Positions 43,431 to 51,802 of a DNA stretch of 64,000 nucleotides are shown here, in pieces. Below the pieces are notes generated by a model that saw nothing but the letters and a program-made list of their open reading frames with translations, made no database searches and was not told the origin of the DNA. The stretch covers positions 1,178,001-1,242,000 of the forward strand of contig NZ_CP065373.1 in the NCBI RefSeq assembly GCF_015710575.1, written 5' to 3'. Both the position numbers and the translations under genes were made by a program. The number at the start of each line of letters is the position of its first letter. Positions within the stretch are counted from its first letter, which is position 1. This DNA is from Mycolicibacterium mengxianglii (GTDB lineage Bacteria > Actinomycetota > Actinomycetes > Mycobacteriales > Mycobacteriaceae).

Positions 43431-44605
43431 TGCAGCTGAGCTTCGACGCCGATGTCGAAGCGTTCCGGGCCGAGTTCATCGCCTTTCTCGACGAGCACCT
43501 GCCCGACGAGGCCGAGACCACGCAACGGTCTCATTCGAGTGCGGACATCCCGCAGTGGGCCCGGCGGTGGCAGCGGGTGCAGTTCGATCACGGCTGGCTG
43601 CTGCCGGGAAATCCGCCCGAGTTCGGTGGCTGCAACGCCACGATCCTGCAGCAGTACGTCCATCTGGAGGAGCTGTCGCGGCGGCGTATCTATCACAGCT
43701 TCAACCCGCAGGGCCTGGGCATCATCGCCGCCTCGCTGCTGTCCTTCGGTACCGAGGAGCAGAAGCGCACCTGGGCGGTGCCGATTCTGCGGGCGGAGAT
43801 GACGGCCGCGCTGGGGATGAGTGAACCCGGCGCCGGTTCGGACCTCGCCGGCCTGCGGACCTCGGCCGTGCTGACCGACGACCATTTCGTGGTCAATGGA
43901 CAGAAGGTCTGGACCTCCGGCGCTCACGACGCCGACGTGATCCTCACCTTCGTGCGGACCGATCCGAATGCGCCCAAGCACAAGGGAATCAGCGTGCTGT
44001 TGATCCCCGCCGACACCGAGGGGGTGGTGCGTCGGCCCTTCCCGTCGTGGACCTATCCCGACGAATTGGATTTCAACGAGGTGTTCTTCAGCGACGCCCG
44101 GGTTCCCGTCGAGAACCTGATCGGGCCGCTCAACGGCGGCTGGGGGGTGGCCAACGGCTCCCTGGGCCACGAGCGGACTCTGCTGTGGCTCAGCTTCGCC
44201 GCCCGGCTGGAAGCGATGATCGCGGACCGCGCCCCGGCCGGTGCGCTGGAGGCCGACAACTTCGCGACGTTGATCATGGACGCCAACGCGCTGCGGTTGC
44301 TGGGGTCGGCGGCACTGGCCAGGGAGGCGCGCGGCGAACAGGATGTCCCGTCACTCTCGGTGCTCAAACTCCTTGGAGCGGAAGCAGTTCAGTCCGCCGC
44401 CGAGCACGCGTTGAATGCCGCGGGCGCCGACGGTCTGCACCATCCGAGCACCACGGCACCCTATTCGCCGTACAACGAGGACAGCGAGAGCCTGGGTTGG
44501 TTCGACCGCTACCAGCGCAGCTTCGCCGGCACCATCGCCGGAGGCACCTCGGAGATCCAGCGCGGCATCATCGCCCAGCGGGTGCTGGGCCTGCCGCGCG
44601 CCTGA
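43430..44605 (+). CDS. Acyl-CoA dehydrogenase, large subunit of pair 2
   Basis: 391 residues. Characteristic segments are LGMSEPGAGSDLAGLRTSA, GQKVWTSGAHDADVILTFVRTD and the C-terminal GGTSEIQRGIIAQRVLGLPRA. Complete length for the family. The frame open to 43256 is a shadow of the upstream gene. A hairpin follows at 44622. Together with the small subunit it is under the TetR operator at 42364. Confidence 0.9.
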   Translation: MQLSFDADVEAFRAEFIAFLDEHLPDEAETTQRSHSSADIPQWARRWQRVQFDHGWLLPGNPPEFGGCNATILQQYVHLEELSRRRIYHSFNPQGLGIIAASLLSFGTEEQKRTWAVPILRAEMTAALGMSEPGAGSDLAGLRTSAVLTDDHFVVNGQKVWTSGAHDADVILTFVRTDPNAPKHKGISVLLIPADTEGVVRRPFPSWTYPDELDFNEVFFSDARVPVENLIGPLNGGWGVANGSLGHERTLLWLSFAARLEAMIADRAPAGALEADNFATLIMDANALRLLGSAALAREARGEQDVPSLSVLKLLGAEAVQSAAEHALNAAGADGLHHPSTTAPYSPYNEDSESLGWFDRYQRSFAGTIAGGTSEIQRGIIAQRVLGLPRA

Positions 44606-44621
44606 CCCCCACCTCTCCTCA

Positions 44622-44649
44622 CCCCACCCAAACCAACGTTTGGGCGGGG
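44622..44649. terminator. Hairpin terminator between convergent dehydrogenase operons
   Basis: Arms at 44622-44633 and 44638-44649, with CCCAAAC pairing to GTTTGGG, a CAAC loop and one mismatch. It lies between two convergent operons and could terminate both. Confidence 0.65.
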
Positions 44650-44692
44650 AATCGCGAGACGATCACACCATTTCGTCGGTCTCGGTGAGGGG

Positions 44693-45499
44693 TTACAGCT
44701 GAGCCAGTCTCGGCACGGAACCGCGGGCGCGTAGCCCGGCCCCGGCCTTCTTCGTCAGTTCCCTTGAGCTGCCCAGCAATCCGTCGAGCACCAGGGCACG
44801 CTTCACGTGCAGGTGCAGGTCGTGCTCTTCGGTGAACCCGGTGCCGGCTATAACCTGCTGGCAGTTCTTGGCGGCGGTCAGCGCAGCCTTGCCCGCAGCG
44901 GCCTTGGCCAGCAGGGCGGTCAGATCGAAGTTGTCGGCCCCGGGCAGGCTCAGCGTCGCCTCGGCACCCTCGATGGCCACCAGCGTCTCAGCGAGCCGGT
45001 GCCGAACCGCCTGGAACGATGCGATCGGGCGGCCGAACTGCACCCGGTCCAGCGCATGCTGGCAGGCCAGCGTGAGCATCGCCCTGGCCGTGCCGACCAG
45101 CCACCAGCCCAGTGCGCGGCGGGCATCGGCCAGCCGCAGCAGGCCACCGTCGTCCACCCGCCGCAGCGGTAGACCCCCGAGCGCTGGATGTTCCGGGGCC
45201 GTCGCCGAGCGGTCCCACACCACCCAGCCACCGCCGGCGAACGGCAGTTCAGGTGTGGCGCCGAGTTCCCGGTCGGCGGTCTGCTGCACCACGTCGTTGA
45301 GCACCGAAGCGTGCGAACCGGTTTCGCCGAGCAACCGGAACACCAGGGGGACCGCGAGCTCGGGCATGTCGGTCAGCATGTCGCCCCAGCCCAATTCGAC
45401 CAGCGCTGCGTCGAGTTCAGCGCCGGAGGTGGACAGCATGGTCTTGCGCAGAGCGTCTTCGAGCAACCCCAATGATGCGGTATCCGGGTGGGTGTCCAC
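44693..45499 (-). CDS. Acyl-CoA dehydrogenase, small subunit of pair 3
   Basis: 268 residues, the shortest of the dehydrogenase partners. The ACAD C-terminal half is clear: HALDRVQFGRPIASFQAVRHRLAETLVAIEGAE. I chose GTG 45499, which has AAGGA about 6 bases upstream, over GTG 45505, which has no spacing. It follows the large-subunit gene by two bases. The substrate is unknown. Confidence 0.85.
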   Translation of the reverse strand: MDTHPDTASLGLLEDALRKTMLSTSGAELDAALVELGWGDMLTDMPELAVPLVFRLLGETGSHASVLNDVVQQTADRELGATPELPFAGGGWVVWDRSATAPEHPALGGLPLRRVDDGGLLRLADARRALGWWLVGTARAMLTLACQHALDRVQFGRPIASFQAVRHRLAETLVAIEGAEATLSLPGADNFDLTALLAKAAAGKAALTAAKNCQQVIAGTGFTEEHDLHLHVKRALVLDGLLGSSRELTKKAGAGLRARGSVPRLAQL

Positions 45500-45501
45500 G
45501 G

Positions 45502-46629
45502 TCACTCCTTGCCGAGGTTCAGCAGGCGGCGGGCGATGATGTTGCGTTGCACCTCGGCGGTACCGCCGTAGATGGTCGCCGCCCGGGAATACAGGAATTC
45601 GGTACGCCACTCGGTGTCGTCGAGTTCGACGGCGCCAGGCAGCAGGTCGCGTGCAGTGTCGTACAGCTTCTGTTCGGCGCCTGCCAGCAACACCTTGTCG
45701 ATCGAGGTGTCCGGCCCCAGCTTGTGACCGTCTTCGAGTCGGTGCTGGGTGGCGCGGGATCGGCACCGCAGGGTGTGCAAGGCCAGATATACCTCACCGA
45801 GATCTGAATCTGCGGCCTGCCCAAGTCCTTTGGCCTCGTCAACCAGCGCATCGAACCGGGAGTACAGATACGCGATGCGCTGCCAGAAGCAGGTGCTGCG
45901 TTCATAGGGCAGCAAGTCCATCGCCAACCGCCAGCCGTCGCCGGGCTTGCCGAGCATGCGGTTCGCGTCCACGACCACGTTGTCGAAGTAGACCTCGCAG
46001 AATTCGTCGACACCGTGCATGGTGCGCAGTGGCCGCACGGTGATGCCGGGAGTGTCGAGGTCGACGAAGAAGGCGGTGATCGCCTGGTGATCGGGGGTCT
46101 CCGCGTCGCCGGTGCGGGTCAGCAGGATGCACCGGTGCGAGTACTGGGCGAAGCTGGTCCAAACCTTCTGACCATTGATGATGTAGCGCTCACCCTCCGC
46201 TTCCCGCTGGGCGCGGGTGGTCAACGACGCCAGGTCACTTCCTGCGCCGGGCTCGGAAAACCCTTGGCACCATTGCTCGTCGCCGCTGAGCAGTTTCGGC
46301 ACCATCTCGGCGGCCAACTCAGGGGTGGCGTAGTCGATCATGGTCGGCGCCAGCACCTCGAGCATCGAGTAGGGGCCGGGCTCGGCCAGCCGGCGGCCGA
46401 CCACTTCTTCCCCGACGATGGCGCGCAGTATCGCCGGGCCGCCGAGTCCACCGGCGTGCTCGGGCCAGCCGTAGCGGCTCCAGCCGGCGTCGTAGAGGGC
46501 CCGCTGTACCCGGGCGAACTGGCGCATGTGCGCCGACAGTGTGTGGTCGTCCGGCGGGGTCAGGTCGACGTCATCGAGCCAGGCGCGCAGTGCGGACCGG
46601 AATTCGGCGGGGTCGTGTTGGTCGGTCAT
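45502..46629 (-). CDS. Acyl-CoA dehydrogenase, large subunit of pair 3
   Basis: 375 residues with CQGFSEPGAGSDLASLTTRA, GQKVWTSFAQYSHRCILLTRT and C-terminal YGGTAEVQRNIIARRLLNLGK. Its ATG overlaps the stop of the upstream NTF2-like gene (ATGA). Part of the leftward operon Rieske oxygenase - small protein - amidohydrolase - NTF2-like - dehydrogenase pair, which starts behind the operator at 50085. Confidence 0.9.
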   Translation of the reverse strand: MTDQHDPAEFRSALRAWLDDVDLTPPDDHTLSAHMRQFARVQRALYDAGWSRYGWPEHAGGLGGPAILRAIVGEEVVGRRLAEPGPYSMLEVLAPTMIDYATPELAAEMVPKLLSGDEQWCQGFSEPGAGSDLASLTTRAQREAEGERYIINGQKVWTSFAQYSHRCILLTRTGDAETPDHQAITAFFVDLDTPGITVRPLRTMHGVDEFCEVYFDNVVVDANRMLGKPGDGWRLAMDLLPYERSTCFWQRIAYLYSRFDALVDEAKGLGQAADSDLGEVYLALHTLRCRSRATQHRLEDGHKLGPDTSIDKVLLAGAEQKLYDTARDLLPGAVELDDTEWRTEFLYSRAATIYGGTAEVQRNIIARRLLNLGKE

Positions 46630-47060
46630 CCGGCTTCCGGCCTGCCGATTGCGTGCGGGCGGCCGTGGTCATGGTCGCCGTTGCGCCGGATGAACGTCAT
46701 GGCACGGGTTTTCAACCGCCAGCCGTCGTCGGTGCGCACATAGGTGTCACGGTAGTAGCCGATGCGCATGTCGTGTTTGGAGTGCTCGATGAAGCACAGT
46801 GGCTGGGTGCCGGACGCCGTGTTGTCGCCTTCGACGAGGTCGACCAGCGCGGTCCCGGTCATGAACAGGCCCTTGGGCGCGGCGTCGACCAGGACGGGGA
46901 AGCGGCTGAGCGTGTAGGTGTCGCCGAAGGCACTGTACGTGCCGTCCGGAGTGAACACACTGACCAGTCCCTCGACATCGCCCTGGGTGATGGTTACGGC
47001 ATATCTGGCCAGCAGCTGCTGGATCTCAACCAGATCGTCAGTTCTTGTCGGCGTACTCAT
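46626..47060 (-). CDS. SnoaL-like / NTF2-fold protein
   Basis: 144 residues of the SnoaL-like (nuclear transport factor 2) fold, common in mycobacterial catabolic operons as small isomerases, dehydratases or subunits. N-terminal VEIQQLLARYAVTITQGDVEGLVSVFTPDGTYS and C-terminal TYVRTDDGWRLKTRAMTFIRR are typical. It overlaps the upstream amidohydrolase by 23 bases and the downstream dehydrogenase by four. Confidence 0.83.
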   Translation of the reverse strand: MSTPTRTDDLVEIQQLLARYAVTITQGDVEGLVSVFTPDGTYSAFGDTYTLSRFPVLVDAAPKGLFMTGTALVDLVEGDNTASGTQPLCFIEHSKHDMRIGYYRDTYVRTDDGWRLKTRAMTFIRRNGDHDHGRPHAIGRPEAG

Positions 47061-48270
47061 TCTTGTAGACCTTACCGTCCTTCATTACAAAAGTGACATT
47101 CTTTGTAACGCTGATGTCCTGCAGGGGATCTCCGGGCACAGCGATCACATCGGCGATGTAGCCCTCGGCGAGCCGACCCAGATCGGGTTTGTTGATCAGG
47201 TCGGCGGCCACCACAGTCGCTGCCCGCAACACCGCGGCCGGCGGCATGCCCCAGTCCACCAGCGTGACCAGTTCGTCGGCGTTGCGCCCGTGCGGGATGG
47301 CGGGGGCGTCGGTGCCGACGGCGATCTTCACTCCGGCCTCGTAAGCCGCCTTGATCGACGTCCGAGCCTTCGGGAACATCTCCGCGGCCTTGGCCTGCAA
47401 TTCCGGCGGGGCTTTGGAGACGTCCATGTACTCGGCCAGCCGTCGGGTGGTCACCAGGAACCGGTCGTTGTCGACCATCATCTGGATGGCCTCGTCATCC
47501 ATCAGGAAACCGTGTTCGATGCAGTCGATTCCGCATGCGATCGCATGCTTGACCGCCTCCGCGCCGTGGGTGTGCGCGGCGACCCGCAGCCCGCGACGGT
47601 GTGCCTCGTCGACGATGACGCGCAGTTCCTCATCCGAATAGTGTTGTGCCCCCGCCTCACCCGTCAACGACATGACACCACCGGAACAGCACACCTTGAT
47701 CAGCTGGGCGCCGTGCTTGATCTGGTAGCGCACTGCCTTGCGGATCTCGTCGACACCGTTGGCAATGCCCTCCTCGAGGGTCAGCTCGAGCACGCCGGGC
47801 ATGAAGCCGGCGAACATCGTCGGGTCGAGGTGACCGCCGGTCGGGGTGATCGCGTGCCCAGCCGGGATGATCCGGGGCCCTTCGATCCAGCCGGCGTCTA
47901 TCGCCTTGCCGAGAGCGACGTCGAGCAGGTAGCCGCCGGTCTTGACGAACAACCCGAGGTTACGCACGGTGGTGAACCCGGCATGCAGCGTGCGCCGGGC
48001 ATTGCCCACCGCACGCAGCACCCGGGTCGGGGGATCGTCCTGCACCTGGGACAGGCCGGGATTTTCCCCGCGCCCACCCATGAGCAGGTTGACCTCCATG
48101 TCCATCAGGCCGGGCAGCAGAATCGTGTCGCCGAGATCGATGACGTCCGAGTCCGCAGGCACATCACCACCGACTCCGACGATGACGCCGTCGGAGATGG
48201 TGACGACGCCGGGCCGGACGATTTCGCCGGCGTCGACGTCGAGCAGACCCGCCGCTTTGAGGGTCAGCAC
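47038..48270 (-). CDS. Amidohydrolase (imidazolonepropionase/prolidase-like)
   Basis: 410-residue metal-dependent hydrolase of the amidohydrolase-1 type. It has the N-terminal small beta-sandwich, the barrel entry DLGDTILLPGLMDMEVN (the usual HxH is DMEVN here, so one metal-site His pair is missing), then RVAAHTHGAEAVKHAI, CIEHG and GTDAPAIPHG. The missing first HxH suggests altered metal binding. The GTG at 48270 is chosen; the open frame to 48552 overlaps the small upstream gene. Ring-opening hydrolysis is a plausible role. Confidence 0.83.
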   Translation of the reverse strand: MLTLKAAGLLDVDAGEIVRPGVVTISDGVIVGVGGDVPADSDVIDLGDTILLPGLMDMEVNLLMGGRGENPGLSQVQDDPPTRVLRAVGNARRTLHAGFTTVRNLGLFVKTGGYLLDVALGKAIDAGWIEGPRIIPAGHAITPTGGHLDPTMFAGFMPGVLELTLEEGIANGVDEIRKAVRYQIKHGAQLIKVCCSGGVMSLTGEAGAQHYSDEELRVIVDEAHRRGLRVAAHTHGAEAVKHAIACGIDCIEHGFLMDDEAIQMMVDNDRFLVTTRRLAEYMDVSKAPPELQAKAAEMFPKARTSIKAAYEAGVKIAVGTDAPAIPHGRNADELVTLVDWGMPPAAVLRAATVVAADLINKPDLGRLAEGYIADVIAVPGDPLQDISVTKNVTFVMKDGKVYKNEYADKN

Positions 48271-48272
48271 TG

Positions 48273-48602
48273 TCAGACCACCGGCTCCTTGATCAGTTGG
48301 ATGTAGGCGGCCCCGCTGTCGAGTACCCGCGGCTGCTTCCACACTTCGATGGGGAAGCTCACCATCACGATGGACTGCCCAAGGTGCACCAGAGCTTTGG
48401 CGTCCTCGGGCATCCCTTTGAGCGGGAAGCGTGCGTCGACGTAGACCATGATGTCCTCGAGACGCGCCATGCCGGCATCGTAGAGCTCCTGCATCTCTTC
48501 CATGGTGGAGTTCAGCCGCTTGGAGTAGCGCTCCTCCTCGGTGGGCAGGCACCAGTCGGCGAACCGCTCGAGGTCGGCGAATTCCTCCGGCAACTTAGAC
48601 AT
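48273..48602 (-). CDS. Hypothetical protein in Rieske oxygenase operon
   Basis: 109 residues, family not recognised. Acidic and helical at the N-terminus (LPEEFADLERFADWCLPTEEERYSKRL), with a hydrophobic middle (GQSIVMVSFPIEVW). No cysteine cluster or signal peptide. It overlaps the Rieske oxygenase end by 8 bases and precedes the amidohydrolase by two, so it belongs to this operon. It might be a small partner of the oxygenase, but it does not look like the usual beta subunit. Confidence 0.65.
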   Translation of the reverse strand: MSKLPEEFADLERFADWCLPTEEERYSKRLNSTMEEMQELYDAGMARLEDIMVYVDARFPLKGMPEDAKALVHLGQSIVMVSFPIEVWKQPRVLDSGAAYIQLIKEPVV

Positions 48603-49947
48603 TGGCGTGATCTTTCTCGGGAGCGTGGACGGTACTGCCGCCTGTGGACCCATTGCCGTTCTTGGAGGCCTGGTAGGCGTTGACGTAATCCCAGGCCGTC
48701 TTGTGCAGGTGGCGCAACAGCACCTCCTGATCGCACAACGGGAAGTCGGTGACGACGCGCGTCCCGATCTGTGTCTGGGTGGCCTCGAGAGTGTTGGCGT
48801 CCTGGAACGCGTACTCCTTGAACGTCACGGCGGCCAGCTCCTGTGAGAGCCGTTCGCGGAGATTCTTCGGCGGCACGAAATAGAGGTCGGCTTCGAAGAT
48901 GTGCTTGTCCACCGCGGTCGGCCAGTAGTTGTAGGTGAGGTACCAGCCCGGCGCCCAGAACAGCAGCGTGAAGTTGGGGAAGAACTCGAAAGAGTCAGTG
49001 CCCCAGGTCTTGTGGCGGCCAGGGTTGATAGCCGGCGGCAGCTCGTCGGGCAGGATGCCCTTGATGTCCGGCCGGTCCCACGGGCCGAACAGACCGCTGT
49101 GCAGGATGCGCTCGATCGGCTTGACCATGTTCAGGTCCTTCGGTGGGGACATCCCGCCCCACGACGACACCATCGAGTGCTGGTCCTTGATGTCATAGGC
49201 CAGTGCCTCGAAGCCGAACTTGGCCAGCTTCTCGGCCTCTTCCTTCTCGGCCTGCTTCATGTGCAGGATCGGTGCGTGGTAGAACTCGGTGAACGCATCG
49301 ATGAACAGTTTCCAGTTCGCGTTGATCTCCGAACGGTAGCTGTAGTGCTCGGTCATCTCGTGGAACGGGTAGCCCTCGAGGCCCTTCCCGAAATCGCCGA
49401 GGTACTCTCTCAGCGGCGCGGCAGCGTCGTCGAAGTTGACGAAGATGAACCCTTCCCACACCTCGCAGCGCACGGGAACCAATCCGTACTTGGACTTCTC
49501 GAGGTCGAAGAACTCATCTTCCTGCTGTACGAAGGTCAGGTCGCCATCGAGCGCGTAGCGCCAGGCGTGGTATTTGCAGACGAACTGACGACAGCTGCCC
49601 GAAACCTCTTCTCCGGGATAGTCGTTCCATACCAGCTTGTTTCCGCGGTGCCGGCACAGGTTGTAGAAGGCTCTGATGACACCGTCGGGGTTGTCCTTGT
49701 TCACGTCCTTGACGATGATCACCGACGTGCCCGTTCCCACCGACGGCATCTCGCGGGTGAAGTAGCTGCCCTTCTTGGGTAGCTGCTCGACGCGCCCGAC
49801 CTTGAGCCAGGTCTTCTTGAAGATCGCTTGCTGCTCGAGTTTGAAGTGCTCCGGGTCGATGGAGTCTTCATAGTTGACCGGGGCGGTACCCAGTTCGGGC
49901 CAGTTCTCGGTCCAGCTGCCGACAGCTGGCTTCGGGAAAAACGCCAC
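48595..49947 (-). CDS. Rieske non-haem iron ring-hydroxylating oxygenase, alpha subunit
   Basis: 450 residues. The Rieske [2Fe-2S] site is Cys98-His100 (CRHRGN) and Cys124-His127 (CKYHAW). The mononuclear iron site lies in FTEFYHAPILH, with His224 and His229 as ligands. It would insert oxygen into a ring or methyl group using electrons from a ferredoxin. No reductase gene is adjacent; the [2Fe-2S] ferredoxin at 35914 shares the same operator type. First gene of the leftward operon behind the palindrome at 50085. Confidence 0.93.
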   Translation of the reverse strand: MAFFPKPAVGSWTENWPELGTAPVNYEDSIDPEHFKLEQQAIFKKTWLKVGRVEQLPKKGSYFTREMPSVGTGTSVIIVKDVNKDNPDGVIRAFYNLCRHRGNKLVWNDYPGEEVSGSCRQFVCKYHAWRYALDGDLTFVQQEDEFFDLEKSKYGLVPVRCEVWEGFIFVNFDDAAAPLREYLGDFGKGLEGYPFHEMTEHYSYRSEINANWKLFIDAFTEFYHAPILHMKQAEKEEAEKLAKFGFEALAYDIKDQHSMVSSWGGMSPPKDLNMVKPIERILHSGLFGPWDRPDIKGILPDELPPAINPGRHKTWGTDSFEFFPNFTLLFWAPGWYLTYNYWPTAVDKHIFEADLYFVPPKNLRERLSQELAAVTFKEYAFQDANTLEATQTQIGTRVVTDFPLCDQEVLLRHLHKTAWDYVNAYQASKNGNGSTGGSTVHAPEKDHANV

Positions 49948-50084
49948 TTGTCTACCTTCCTCGTCGGGGTCGTCCAGGTTCGTTCAGGTGCTCAGGTTGA
50001 TCTGGTGCTGCACGGCGGGGTTTGCCGTGTCGAGAAAGCCGACGAGGTGGGCGTGGGAGAACCCATGCGCAGCTCCTCTCGTGC

Positions 50085-50103
50085 ATGAGAATCATATTCT
50101 CAT
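50085..50103. promoter_or_regulatory. TetR operator of the Rieske oxygenase operon
   Basis: ATGAGAATCATATTCTCAT is a perfect 8-3-8 palindrome with the same GAGAAT-N3-ATTCTC core as the copies at 36285 and 42364. It lies 138 bases upstream of the Rieske ATG on that strand and about 286 bases before the amidohydrolase start on the other. Confidence 0.82.
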
Positions 50104-50122
50104 ATCGGGATAATAGATTTCC

Positions 50123-50203
50123 ATGAAGTCCCCGTTTGGTCAACGCCTGACGGCGCAGTCGAACGCGATCCTGCTGGAGGCGTGGCGCCCTTTGTGCTGG
50201 TGA
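50123..50203 (+). CDS. Possible 26-residue leader peptide / small ORF
   Basis: ATG at 50123 to TGA at 50203, encoding a peptide that begins MKSPFGQRL and ends EAWRPLCW. GATAAT ends 9 bases before the ATG, so a near-leaderless message from a promoter overlapped by the TetR operator is conceivable. No ribosome site is visible. The coding potential is weak evidence only. Confidence 0.22.
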   Translation: MKSPFGQRLTAQSNAILLEAWRPLCW

Positions 50204-50224
50204 CAGGCCGTATCCCAAACGGGG
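50130..50224. repeat. Inverted repeat pair flanking 75 bases
   Basis: CCCCGTTTGG at 50130-50139 and CCAAACGGGG at 50215-50224 are exact inverted copies. They could pair in the 5' leader of the rightward transcript or be the ends of a decayed small element; there are no flanking direct repeats that I can see. Confidence 0.45.
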
Positions 50225-50388
50225 GGCAGTGTGTCACATGTTGATTCTCTCTGAACGAGAAGCTAGTTTCCTAGTAGGGAGAACCTGGGTCGACGGTCCG
50301 CGGATCGCGCATGAGGGCCCGACGACGGACAGGCCGGGATCCAGCGCCGGCCACGCGACAGTTACTCAAGGGCGAAGGGACACCAGCC

Positions 50389-51684
50389 GTGCACAAAGAC
50401 GACATGATTTTGATTTCGGTGGATGATCACATCATCGAGCCGCCGGATATGTTCAAAAATCATCTGCCGGAGAAGTACAAGAATGAGGCGCCGCGGTTGG
50501 TGCACAATCCGGATGGTTCTGATACCTGGCAGTTCCGGGACACGGTGATTCCGAATGTGGCGCTCAATGCGGTGGCGGGTCGGCCCAAGGAGGAGTACGG
50601 GCTCGAACCTCAGGGTCTTGATGAGATCCGCAAGGGTTGTTATGACGCTGGTGAGCGGGTCAAGGACATGAACGCCGGCGGGGTGTTGGCCACGATGAAC
50701 TTCCCGTCGTTTCCGGGGTTCGCGGCGCGGTTGTTCGCCACCGAGGATGCTGATTTTTCGTTGGCGTTGGTGCAGGCCTACAACGACTGGCATATCGATG
50801 ACTGGTGTGGGGCGCATCCGGGGCGGTTCATTCCGATGGCGATCCCGGCGATCTGGGATCCGGTGTTGGCTGCCGCGGAGGTGCGTCGGGTGGCTGACAA
50901 GGGGGTGCATTCGTTGACGTTCACCGAGAATCCGTCGACGTTGGGTTATCCGAGTTTTCATGATCTGCAGTACTGGAAGCCGTTGTGGGAGGCGCTGGTC
51001 GATACCGAGACGGTGATGAACGTCCATATCGGGTCGTCGGGGAAGTTGGCGATCACCGCCCCGGACGCGCCGATGGATGTGTTGATCACGTTGCAGCCGA
51101 TGAACATTGTCCAGGCCGCGGCGGATTTGTTGTGGTCAGCACCGATCAAGGCGTATCCGACGTTGAAGATCGCGTTGTCTGAGGGTGGGACGGGTTGGAT
51201 TCCGTATTTCCTGGATCGGGTGGACCGTACCTATGAGATGCATTCGACGTGGACGCATCAGGACTTCGGGGGCAAGTTGCCGTCGGAGGTGTTCCGGGAG
51301 CATTTCATGACGTGTTTCATCTCTGATCCGGTCGGGGTGAAGAACCGGGATTTGATCGGTGTCGACAACATCTGTTGGGAGATGGATTACCCGCACAGTG
51401 ATTCGATGTGGCCCGGGGCCCCGGAAGAACTCATGGCGGTTTTTGACACCTATGAGGTCTCTGATGACGACATCAACAAGATCACCCATGAAAACGCGAT
51501 GCGCCTCTACCAGTTCGCTCCGTTTGACCACATCCCCAAAGAGCAGGCCACCGTCGGGGCGTTACGTAAAGCCGCCGAAGGCCACGACGTGTCGGTGCGC
51601 GCCCTGTCCCACGAACGCACCGGCGAAAAAACCAGTGTCGCCGACTTCCAGGCCAACGCCAAAGCCGTCTCCGGCGCCAAGTAA
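50389..51684 (+). CDS. Amidohydrolase family 2 (decarboxylase-like) protein
   Basis: 431-residue TIM-barrel hydrolase. Metal-site candidates are ISVDDHIIEPPDMF near the N-terminus, MNVHIGSSG, and the C-terminal MDYPHSDSMWPGAPEELM. This is the ACMSD-like amidohydrolase-2 branch abundant in mycobacterial catabolic clusters. The GTG at 50389 has GAAGGGA 8 bases upstream. Codon use is unlike its neighbours: the first ~1.1 kb favours TTG, GGT, GAT and CAT, while the last ~180 bases return to C-ending codons. This suggests recent acquisition or recombination. Confidence 0.88.
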   Translation: MHKDDMILISVDDHIIEPPDMFKNHLPEKYKNEAPRLVHNPDGSDTWQFRDTVIPNVALNAVAGRPKEEYGLEPQGLDEIRKGCYDAGERVKDMNAGGVLATMNFPSFPGFAARLFATEDADFSLALVQAYNDWHIDDWCGAHPGRFIPMAIPAIWDPVLAAAEVRRVADKGVHSLTFTENPSTLGYPSFHDLQYWKPLWEALVDTETVMNVHIGSSGKLAITAPDAPMDVLITLQPMNIVQAAADLLWSAPIKAYPTLKIALSEGGTGWIPYFLDRVDRTYEMHSTWTHQDFGGKLPSEVFREHFMTCFISDPVGVKNRDLIGVDNICWEMDYPHSDSMWPGAPEELMAVFDTYEVSDDDINKITHENAMRLYQFAPFDHIPKEQATVGALRKAAEGHDVSVRALSHERTGEKTSVADFQANAKAVSGAK

Positions 51685-51690
51685 CTACCG

Positions 51691-51753
51691 CGCCCAAACC
51701 GACAAACGGGTCACGGAAACCCGGGTTTCGGCACCCGAGTGTCGGTTTGGGCG
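51691..51753. terminator. Nested inverted repeat after the amidohydrolase gene
   Basis: Outer arms CGCCCAAACCGACA (51691-51704) and TGTCGGTTTGGGCG (51740-51753) enclose the inner palindrome GAAACCCGGGTTTC. This would fold into a stacked hairpin that can terminate transcription before the dehydrogenase at 51803. Confidence 0.7.
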
Positions 51754-51802
51754 AGGAGTCGGCGCAGGTATGCACTCAAGGAAAAGGACTCGAGGAACAA
51801 AA

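Larger units (their letters stand above)
49948..50388. other. Divergent control region of the Rieske and amidohydrolase operons
   Basis: 441 bases without a confident gene. It contains a perfect TetR palindrome (50085-50103), a candidate -10 GATAAT at 50109-50114, a possible 26-codon frame (50123-50203), a 10-bp inverted repeat pair (50130-50139 and 50215-50224) and a degenerate operator-like sequence (GAGAAG-CTA-GTTTCC, 50257-50271). Confidence 0.6.

Noticed and set aside
50130..50224. Ends of an insertion sequence
   Set aside because: Only 75 bases between the repeats, no transposase remnant and no target duplication; kept as a repeat only.
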